DNA of 64,000 nt from Xanthocytophaga sp031424975 (GTDB lineage Bacteria; Bacteroidota; Bacteroidia; Cytophagales; 172606-1), in contig JANPIL010000201.1 of the NCBI GenBank assembly GCA_031424975.1, positions 1 to 64,000 of the forward strand. Reading direction: 5' to 3'. Positions within the stretch are counted from its first letter, which is position 1. Every line of letters starts with the position of its first letter. Position numbers and translations under genes: made by a program. The notes beneath the pieces are model-generated. The model searched no databases. It saw nothing but the letters and a program-made list of their open reading frames with translations, and was not told where the DNA came from. Below are positions 54,043 to 61,510 of the stretch, in pieces.

Positions 54043-57000
54043 ATGAGGACTCCATTACTCAGCCATTTTACTCCGAGCGATACTGGCACTGAAAGAAACA
54101 ACCGTCAAAACAAGCTTGGTTCGGCTATTTTAACCATGCTGTTGCTGATGGTGCTATCGGTTGCGCAGGCAACCGTAAAAGGCAATCCACCAGAGAGCCG
54201 TATGTATGAAAAAACAGTGTCGGGCAAAGTAACAGATGAGAATAATCTTGGATTGCCCGGCGTGAGCGTGTTGGAAAAGGGAACCTTGAACGGAACGGTT
54301 ACGGATGCATCCGGTCAATATAAAATGCTTGTTAAAGACAATGCCGTACTCGTGTTTTCGTACATCGGCTACACAACCAACGAAGCTCAGGTCGGTACCG
54401 GTGAAGTGGTAAATATAAACTTAACGCCCTCTCTCAAGGCACTTTCCGAAATAGTGGTGGTGGGGTACGGCGTACAGAAGCGGGCCGACGTTACCGGCGC
54501 AGTGGGTTCAGTTAAAGGTAAGGACATTAACAACCTACCCGCCCGCAGCGTGTCGGAGGCTTTGCAGGGCCGTGTGGCAGGCGTGGAAGTTGTCAAGGAA
54601 AGTGGTGCTCCGGGAGCGGAATCGAGTATTTTAATCCGGGGTGTCAGTTCATTAAACAACCCCAACCCCATCTATATCATTGACGGGGTTCGGTCTTCGT
54701 CAGGCTCATCCTTTAATATACGGGATATTGAGACAATTGATGTGTTAAAAGATGCCAGTGCGGCCTCCATTTACGGTGCTTCGGCTGCGGGCGGGGTTAT
54801 CATTATCACCACCAAAAAGGGCAAAGCAGGCGCAATGCGGATAAACTTCAATGCGTACACCGGCTTCAATAAACCCATCCTGAACAAGCTCCTCAACCGC
54901 GACAATTTTGTCATTGCCAAAGCTGCCATTCTTAAAGATGTCACCAATGGCTCGCCTATCAATGACCTGCCCAATACCAATTGGGTGGATGAACTTTACC
55001 AAAATGGCACCGAACAGAACTATAACCTCTCTCTGTCGGGCGGCAGCGAGAAATCCTCTTTCTATCTCTCCGCTGGCTATGTAAACGAGCGGGGCACGTA
55101 CATTGACACGGAATTCAAAAGATACAGCCTCCGGCTTAACTCCGACCACAAAATTAGCAGCCGAATTAAAATCGGGCAGTTCCTGCTCTTAAACAAAACC
55201 TACGACAACAGCAGCGACAGCGACGGGGATTTCCCCTACCGTTCCATCCCGACGATGGCAGTCTATGATACGGCCAATGCGATTGGGGGCTTTGGGAAAG
55301 CACCGGCCGGTTTTGGAGGCGCAAACAGGGTGGGAATTGAACGCAGCAGCGATTTTAGTGATGAATTGTTCGGACTGGAAGGAAATCTTTTTGGCGAGCT
55401 TGAAATCATTGATGGACTTAAACTTAAATCAACCCTTGGCTATAACTTCAATAATTCAACGGGTACCCGTTACCGGGCGGCGTATGATTTTGGGCCGGTA
55501 AACAACTTTTTCCCGGCACTGGAAAAATACTTTGCAACCAGTCAATTTCTGACGGCCAACACGACCCTGTCCTATTCAAAAATGGTAGGCCGGCACAATA
55601 TTCAGGTATTGGCCGGTTATGAGCGGCTGCAGGATATCGGCTCGAATTTGAGAGGTTCGGCTCAAAACCTGGCTTTATCGCCCACCAAAAATTTCTTCGT
55701 GACCGACGTTACCGGCCAGCGGGTTGAGGGCGGCTACGACGACAATAATCTGATTAAGTCGTGGTTTGGCCGGTTCAATTATGAATTCAACGGCAAGTAC
55801 TTATTTGGCGCTACAATACGAAGGGATGCCAACTATTTGAAATTCGGACCAGGCAACCAAGCGGGGGTATTTCCCGCATTCTCGGTAGGCTGGAAGGTGA
55901 GTGAAGAAGGATTCGTGCAGGAAAGCCTGCCATTCTTTGATGAAATCAAAGTCCGGGCTAGCTACGGCACGCTGGGCAACGACCAGATTGGCGGTTACCT
56001 GTTTTTGCCCCGTTACGCTACCGTCGGCCAGCAGAGTTTTGGCGGGGGCATACGTTCAGTTGGCTTCGGAACTTTAGGATTGGCTAATCCGGCCATTCAG
56101 TGGGAGTCTATCCACCAAACCAACCTGGGCCTTGACCTTGCCCTGCTCAAATCCCGGCTCTCCCTTTCCTTAGATTATTATATCAAGGATACCGAGGGTA
56201 TGATCTACGACATACCCCTGCCCCGCTCGGCCGGCATTGGAGAAACCATCACGGCAAACGTGGGCAAGGTAAGCAACAAAGGGTTTGAATGGATTGCCTC
56301 CTATGCTGACCGAATTGGCGATTTCAGTTTTTCGGCTTCCGTCAACGGGGCGTTGAATAAAAACAAGGTGGTCGCCCTGGACGGGGTAAACAACAATCCC
56401 ATCAACGACGGCGGCAACGACATCAGCGGCGGCTTTGGTGTAATGACCGGCCAGACAATCAGCCGCACGCTGGTGGGCAGGTCGTTCGGTGAGTTTTACG
56501 GTTACATCGCTGACGGAATATTTGCTTCCGACGATGAGGCCAAAGCACACGCCCAGTTTGCAGGCGTACAAGCGAGAGCGGGTGATTTAAGGTTCCGGGA
56601 TTTGAATAATGACAAGGTTTTGAATGAAAAAGACCAAGAATTCATGGGCAATCCAAACCCTAAACTGAGCTATGGCATCAGCCTGCGGGGAGCTTGGAAA
56701 GGAATTGATGTAGCCCTGTTGTTCAACGGTTTAGCCGGTGCAGATGTGTTCAATGGGGTACGTCCGTACCAGAGTTACTTTCTGGGCGACGGCAACACAG
56801 GCGCCGAGATATTTAAGACATCCTTCTTTAACGGCAACGGATTGACAGACCGGCCTTCGGTGGGGCATTTTGAAGACGGTAATTTCCTGAACGACCCGAA
56901 CGGGAATTATACCAAGGTGTCAAGTTACTGGGTGGAAAAGGGTGACTACCTGAAATTGAAAAATATCCAGATCGGATACTCGTTACCGGCCACTTGGTTA

Positions 57001-57180
57001 CAAACCGTAAAAATCTCGGGTTTCCGAATTTACGCAATGGCAAACAACGTTTTTGCCCTCACTAACTACAGTGGCCTTGACCCGGAAATAAGCGGTGGAA
57101 TAACCAACCGGGGCATAGACACACCAAGCCAATATCCCCGGAATAGACTATATGCGCTGGGACTCGACATTAATTTTTAA
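54043..57180 (+). CDS. SusC/RagA-type TonB-dependent outer-membrane transporter (second pair)
   Basis: The 1045-residue protein has a long basic N-region followed by a hydrophobic signal (LTMLLLMVLSVAQA), a carboxypeptidase-like domain (VSGKVTDENNLGLPGVSVLE), the TonB-box/plug entry SEIVVVGYGVQKR, plug motifs (IYIIDGVRSSS, IYGASAAGGVIIITTKKGK) and a barrel ending RLYALGLDINF. It is visibly richer in G and C than the first SusC gene. It should import the oligosaccharide produced by the surface enzymes of this PUL. The HTCS gene upstream is the likely activator. Confidence 0.95.
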   Translation: MRTPLLSHFTPSDTGTERNNRQNKLGSAILTMLLLMVLSVAQATVKGNPPESRMYEKTVSGKVTDENNLGLPGVSVLEKGTLNGTVTDASGQYKMLVKDNAVLVFSYIGYTTNEAQVGTGEVVNINLTPSLKALSEIVVVGYGVQKRADVTGAVGSVKGKDINNLPARSVSEALQGRVAGVEVVKESGAPGAESSILIRGVSSLNNPNPIYIIDGVRSSSGSSFNIRDIETIDVLKDASAASIYGASAAGGVIIITTKKGKAGAMRINFNAYTGFNKPILNKLLNRDNFVIAKAAILKDVTNGSPINDLPNTNWVDELYQNGTEQNYNLSLSGGSEKSSFYLSAGYVNERGTYIDTEFKRYSLRLNSDHKISSRIKIGQFLLLNKTYDNSSDSDGDFPYRSIPTMAVYDTANAIGGFGKAPAGFGGANRVGIERSSDFSDELFGLEGNLFGELEIIDGLKLKSTLGYNFNNSTGTRYRAAYDFGPVNNFFPALEKYFATSQFLTANTTLSYSKMVGRHNIQVLAGYERLQDIGSNLRGSAQNLALSPTKNFFVTDVTGQRVEGGYDDNNLIKSWFGRFNYEFNGKYLFGATIRRDANYLKFGPGNQAGVFPAFSVGWKVSEEGFVQESLPFFDEIKVRASYGTLGNDQIGGYLFLPRYATVGQQSFGGGIRSVGFGTLGLANPAIQWESIHQTNLGLDLALLKSRLSLSLDYYIKDTEGMIYDIPLPRSAGIGETITANVGKVSNKGFEWIASYADRIGDFSFSASVNGALNKNKVVALDGVNNNPINDGGNDISGGFGVMTGQTISRTLVGRSFGEFYGYIADGIFASDDEAKAHAQFAGVQARAGDLRFRDLNNDKVLNEKDQEFMGNPNPKLSYGISLRGAWKGIDVALLFNGLAGADVFNGVRPYQSYFLGDGNTGAEIFKTSFFNGNGLTDRPSVGHFEDGNFLNDPNGNYTKVSSYWVEKGDYLKLKNIQIGYSLPATWLQTVKISGFRIYAMANNVFALTNYSGLDPEISGGITNRGIDTPSQYPRNRLYALGLDINF

Positions 57181-57202
57181 CAACCCTAAAAAATCAAGAT
57201 AT

Positions 57203-58969
57203 ATGAAAAGGCTTTTTATAACATTCACTGTTTTGTTAATAGCAGTAACTGGCTGCCGCGACGAGGAGGTAAATGACCCGAACAGTTATAACTCGGGCAA
57301 TTTTCCGGCCACAATCAGTCAGCTCCAGTCGGTGCTGGTAGGCGCTTATTCGCAGCAGCGTTCCAATAGCCTGTATGGATTCGAATATTTATCCAAAGTC
57401 ATTTTCTCGCTCGACCACACCGCTGACCTGGGGTTCACGGAGTTTTCCCAGTGGAACGAGATGCAGACCAATAACGTAACGCCCTCCAACTCGTATGGCG
57501 AAGGCACTTGGAATGACTTGTACACGGGGGTGCAACGCAGCAGCACTTTTTTGGCTGCCGCAGAAAATTACCGGTCAAAGTTCATGAAAGCCGGTGAGGA
57601 AAAAGAGGTTCGGCTGATGGAAGGAGAGGCACATTTTTTAAGGGCTTTCTTTTATTTCCATTTGATCAACCTGTACGGTGAGTCATATATTGTTAACGGA
57701 GCCGGTGGCAACGCAAAAGGGGTTCCCCTGATTCCCACTGTCAAGACTGTCGCCGATACACAAGTACCACGGAGTTCGGTTAAAGAAGTATGGGATTATA
57801 TCATAGCCGATCTGGCCAAATCCGTGGAATTACTCGGCAACCAGACCTGGGCTGGCAATAATGTATCCAGGGTGACCGGAGTAGCCGCCAAGGCACTGCT
57901 GGGCAAAGCGTACGTATTTACCGAAGATTGGGCGAATGCAAAATCCACGCTGAAAGATGTGATTGACAACGGCGGAAAAACGCTGGTGCCATTCGCTACC
58001 TACCGGAATATTTTTAATGGCGACAACGAATTTTCGTCGGAATCAATCTACGAAATAAACGTTGAACGTGATTTGACTTCCGGATTCGGCACCTTTACCG
58101 GCCCTAACATCACCACGGCCGCCGGCTTGATTTACGCCCCGACGGTGATGCAGGACAACGGGTCAGCCGGTGCATTCGGTTTCGGAAACATATTTCTGCA
58201 CGATAAGAATCTCCAGCGTTTTGGCTTCCGACTGCCCGTTTGGACGCTGGTTGAGAACCCCGATTTTGATCCGGATCAGGACGGGGACATTGACAACCTG
58301 AAGCAGGTAATCGACCCGACTTATGTGGCGCAGTCCAAGCAATTCAGGTTGGACAACACCGTTGACCCCAGACTTTACGTGAGTGCCCTCCAACCTTGGG
58401 TGGATGAGCTGAATGATGGCACACGCAACAGGCTGGTGCTCCGGGCCAAAGAAATTGCCAGTAATCTCCAACCTCTGTACCACGGTTGGAGCCTGAGAAA
58501 AATGGCAAACCTACAGGGAGTTTTATGGAGCTTTAAGGCGACCGACGATGCCAACATTTATTTTTTGAGGCTCGCTGACGTTTACCTGTTATACGCCGAA
58601 GCCTGTTCGGAGAGTGGCGACAACACATCGGCACTGGAATACATCAACAAAGTCAAACGGAGGGCGTATAATTACCCGGTCAACGCACCTTCGGCCGTTG
58701 ATTATCCTTCCCTGACCAGTCCGACCAAAGCCAATGACCCGGTGCTGGGCAACAGTCCGCTACGCTACGAACGTTGGGCCGAGTTATTCGGAGAAGGTCA
58801 ATGGTGGTTCGATGTATGCCGGTGGAAGGTCGGCGACAAGGAAGCCGCTTTTTACGGCAAGACTATTCCGGGCAACATCCAATGGTCGGATAGCAAGTCG
58901 TACAAGCTGCCCATCCCAACGGCTGAAATCAACACCAACACCAAAATCCAGCAGAGTGACGGGTACTGA
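57203..58969 (+). CDS. SusD/RagB-type surface lipoprotein (second pair)
   Basis: The ATG at 57203 precedes a lipoprotein signal (AVTGCRDEE); it lies 22 bp after the SusC stop. The 588-residue product has the SusD helical core (EAHFLRAFFYFHLINLYGES), GRATK-like VSRVTGVAAKALLGKAYVF, the LRLADVYLLYAEACSESGD helix and the usual ending SKSYKLPIPTAEINTN. It is the ligand-binding lid for the SusC at 54043. It is complete, and its stop is 45 bp before the repeat copy R3. Confidence 0.95.
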   Translation: MKRLFITFTVLLIAVTGCRDEEVNDPNSYNSGNFPATISQLQSVLVGAYSQQRSNSLYGFEYLSKVIFSLDHTADLGFTEFSQWNEMQTNNVTPSNSYGEGTWNDLYTGVQRSSTFLAAAENYRSKFMKAGEEKEVRLMEGEAHFLRAFFYFHLINLYGESYIVNGAGGNAKGVPLIPTVKTVADTQVPRSSVKEVWDYIIADLAKSVELLGNQTWAGNNVSRVTGVAAKALLGKAYVFTEDWANAKSTLKDVIDNGGKTLVPFATYRNIFNGDNEFSSESIYEINVERDLTSGFGTFTGPNITTAAGLIYAPTVMQDNGSAGAFGFGNIFLHDKNLQRFGFRLPVWTLVENPDFDPDQDGDIDNLKQVIDPTYVAQSKQFRLDNTVDPRLYVSALQPWVDELNDGTRNRLVLRAKEIASNLQPLYHGWSLRKMANLQGVLWSFKATDDANIYFLRLADVYLLYAEACSESGDNTSALEYINKVKRRAYNYPVNAPSAVDYPSLTSPTKANDPVLGNSPLRYERWAELFGEGQWWFDVCRWKVGDKEAAFYGKTIPGNIQWSDSKSYKLPIPTAEINTNTKIQQSDGY

Positions 58970-59014
58970 CTGTGCGTGAATCCCAGTGATTCCGGCAAAT
59001 TATCAGAGTTGTTA

Positions 59015-59183
59015 GTATGCTGATGGCCAGTGATTTATACGCTTTGCCTCGGGCCGGCCTGTTGGAAAATAGTATCTTTTCGGAAGCCCAAACCCGCCGT
59101 TGCCCGGAACAAACGGGAAACCAAGCACCCGGCAATTTTCGCGCACGCGAATAGGACTCATAACAAGCTGGTTATCAGCATAC
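59015..59183. repeat. Full copy R3 of the intergenic repeat, MITE-like with inverted ends
   Basis: The 169-bp unit begins GTATGCTGATGGCCA and ends with the near-complement TGGTTATCAGCATAC (13 of 15 positions pair), which is the layout of a miniature inverted-repeat element. Its interior is almost the same as R4 on the opposite strand. It lies between the SusD stop and the start of the T9SS glycosidase gene. No target duplication is clear. Confidence 0.75.
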
Positions 59184-59206
59184 ATTAATTTCAAATACAA
59201 AAAATC

Positions 59207-60961
59207 ATGACTACTCACATATTCAAAACAACGATAGCCACCTTATTGGCCTTTGTTTTACTGGAATTAACCGTGCAATCACAAGTACAATCCAAACCTG
59301 CGGATAAATTTGTCGATATGATTGGTGTGTGTGTACACAGTGCAAGGAACTGGACGCAGTACACCAACAGCCCCGAGTTACCCAATGCTGAGCAAACCAC
59401 CATCAATACGGCTGTGAATATAAGGATAAGGCATCTGCGGGATGGCATTTACGGTTGGAACGGCGGGGTGGAAGATTTTGATATGAACAACCGGGGGGTG
59501 GTCACCCGTTTTTCGGCTATTTCACAAGCGGGTGCCAACGCGGGTATCCCGGGCGGTTTTACTTGGATAATCACCGACAACCAAGATGACTGGAAGCGGC
59601 TGAGAGACAGTTATCTGATTCCGCTGGGCAACAAGGTGATTGTTTTGGAGGGAGCCAACGAGAATATGGGGGTAAACGGCGATGCGCAGGCTTACCGGCA
59701 AATAAGGAATTGGTGGAATAATATTCTCCCGTCGCTCCCAAACTTAAAAATCGCTACCAATACCGGACCCACCGCTGCCTGCGAAATCGCCACTGCGGGT
59801 TCGATCAATAATTACGTGCATTATGGAAACGCGCACCCCTACCATTTTTGGCCTCCTTTCCAACCTTGGGGAAAATTGGCCCATTGTGCATTCAATAGTA
59901 CTTGCGCGCCACCCACCATCTCCTTGTGGACTGCTCCCGATAACAACGGCGGAACCATCGGGTATCTGGCGGCAACAAGGACTCGTAGAGTGGCGTCTTA
60001 CAAACCCATGATTTTCACCGAGTGGGGCTACCCCACTACTCCCGATGATGCCAATGGCTGGGGGGTGGATGAACAGACCGCCGCCAAATACACTTTGCGC
60101 GGCTTTTTAGAGCATTTCAACGCGGGTATTGTCTACTCTTGCGCATACGAGCTTTTAGATCCCGATCCCGTGAGCCCGTTCAATGCTGACCCCGAAAAGC
60201 ATTTTGGCTTGGCTTATGTAAACGGCAGGCTCAAGCCATCCGGAACAGCTTTAAAACGCTTGATCGGCCTTCTTGAAGATGTGGGAAACACAAACATCCC
60301 GACTGGTTCTTTGAACTATAAACTCAGTGGCGGCGGATTGAGTTTTACCGATGACAAGAATGCAACCACCAACGAAATTCATCAGACGTTGGTGCAGAAA
60401 GCCAATGGGAAATATTACCTTGTGTTGTGGCAGGAAGCAATCAGTACCAACGCCAATGGGGTGGGCCTAAGTGTTTCCCCGGTAAATGTTTCGGTAAATT
60501 TCGGTCAAACGGTATCGGCCCTGAAAGCCTATCTGCCAACCACCACTGACAACGCGAATCCGGTGGTAAATACCAGCAATGTCTCCTCCTATACGTTCAG
60601 CGTTCCTGACCATCCTTTGGTTATTGAAATGACTTTGGGTGCTGCAACCGGTTCAAATTCCGGTGTAGTTACTGCAAATGAATCATCCGTAGCGGAAACA
60701 AACAGCAGTAAGGGAGATGTATTGGATGTCTATCCCAACCCGGCTACCGGCTCGGTGACCATCGGTTTTGGCAAGGACTTGAAACAGGGGCCGGTACAGG
60801 TGGAACTGTTGGATTGGCTGGGCCGGAGGGTATATTCGTCAGGTGCAGTCTCAAGCCGTTCCGCCTTGCAAGTAAGTACCAGCAAATACCCCAACGGCAC
60901 TTATGCCATCAAAGTAACCCAAGGATTGAAAGTGGTTACCAAAAAACTGGTTATGGAGTAG
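59207..60961 (+). CDS. T9SS-sorted clan GH-A-like glycosidase, family not recognised
   Basis: The 584-residue protein has a signal peptide ending TVQSQ, a barrel (DMIGVCVHSARNWTQYTN, NIRIRHLRDGIYGW), a strand end VLEGANENMG with Glu152 as candidate acid/base, and PMIFTEWGYPTTP with Glu272 as candidate nucleophile. A beta domain follows, and finally a type A T9SS sorting domain (VLDVYPNPATGSVTIGFG to LKVVTKKLVME). Only the last is a certain domain call: the enzyme is exported through the type IX system and probably left on the surface. The substrate is unknown. The gene is framed by two inverted copies of the same repeat. Confidence 0.75.
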   Translation: MTTHIFKTTIATLLAFVLLELTVQSQVQSKPADKFVDMIGVCVHSARNWTQYTNSPELPNAEQTTINTAVNIRIRHLRDGIYGWNGGVEDFDMNNRGVVTRFSAISQAGANAGIPGGFTWIITDNQDDWKRLRDSYLIPLGNKVIVLEGANENMGVNGDAQAYRQIRNWWNNILPSLPNLKIATNTGPTAACEIATAGSINNYVHYGNAHPYHFWPPFQPWGKLAHCAFNSTCAPPTISLWTAPDNNGGTIGYLAATRTRRVASYKPMIFTEWGYPTTPDDANGWGVDEQTAAKYTLRGFLEHFNAGIVYSCAYELLDPDPVSPFNADPEKHFGLAYVNGRLKPSGTALKRLIGLLEDVGNTNIPTGSLNYKLSGGGLSFTDDKNATTNEIHQTLVQKANGKYYLVLWQEAISTNANGVGLSVSPVNVSVNFGQTVSALKAYLPTTTDNANPVVNTSNVSSYTFSVPDHPLVIEMTLGAATGSNSGVVTANESSVAETNSSKGDVLDVYPNPATGSVTIGFGKDLKQGPVQVELLDWLGRRVYSSGAVSSRSALQVSTSKYPNGTYAIKVTQGLKVVTKKLVME

Positions 60962-60968
60962 CGTTGTT

Positions 60969-61131
60969 GTATGCCGATAAACAGTCTGTTGTAAACCCTA
61001 TTTGCGTGGGTGGAAACTAACGGGTGCTTGGTTTTCTGTTTGTTCCGGCCAACGGCGGGTTTGGGCTTCCCGAAAGATACTATTTTCCAACAGGCCGGCC
61101 CGAGGCAAAGCGTATAAATCAGCGGTATGAC
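60969..61131. repeat. Full copy R4 of the intergenic repeat, inverted relative to R3
   Basis: Read on the minus strand it follows R3 closely, sharing GATTTATACGCTTTGCCTCG, GGAAAATAGTATCTTT and CAAGCACCCG. Its start (GTATGCCGATAA) resembles the R3 end, but its other end (CAGCGGTATGAC) has lost part of the inverted end. R3 and R4 enclose the glycosidase gene at 59207-60961. Confidence 0.75.
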
Positions 61132-61204
61132 AGCTTTTTTTAAAAAAGTCTTCATTTTCGGGCAGTCCGGATAAAACGCCGCAAATTTGCCCGTCAACTG
61201 GAGG

Positions 61205-61460
61205 GCGAATCTGCAACCGAACTTTTCTATGAGGCTCTTTGCCTGAGCCGGGCAGACAGCTGTTATGATACTGCGGTAGGCGAATCGCTCTTTTCCTGTT
61301 TAAAAACCGAACTTCTGCGAAACGGTTTTTTTAAGCCCTGAAGAGTCAAGAACAAAGATTTTTGAATACATTGAGGTTTATTACAACCGAATTCCAAGAT
61401 ACTCATCTTGGGGCTTCAAAATTCGGAGCAGTTCGAGGAAAAGTACAAATTGCAATCTCT
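61205..61460 (+). pseudogene. Frameshifted IS3-family transposase tail
   Basis: Three consecutive frames spell the C-terminal part of an IS3-type DDE transposase. The first is LSRADSCYDTAVGESLFSC, matching the family's SRxGxxYDNAxAESFFxxLK motif with the catalytic Glu. In a second frame comes FEYIEVYYNRIPRYSS, matching YYNxxRxHSxLG. In a third, LQNSEQFEEKYKLQ matches the PEQFE ending. At least two frameshifts and a missing 5' part make it non-functional. No inverted ends of the original element are visible. It lies between repeat R4 and the GH127 start. Confidence 0.75.
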
Positions 61461-61510
61461 TTCACTCGTAAGTCCACTGTCTCAAGAAATAGGACCACCT
61501 CACACCTCAC

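Noticed and set aside
58929..59218. Minus-strand frames of about 68 codons ending or starting in repeat R3
   Set aside because: The readable peptides recur only because the repeat recurs; frames are interrupted in the other copies, so no protein is supported.
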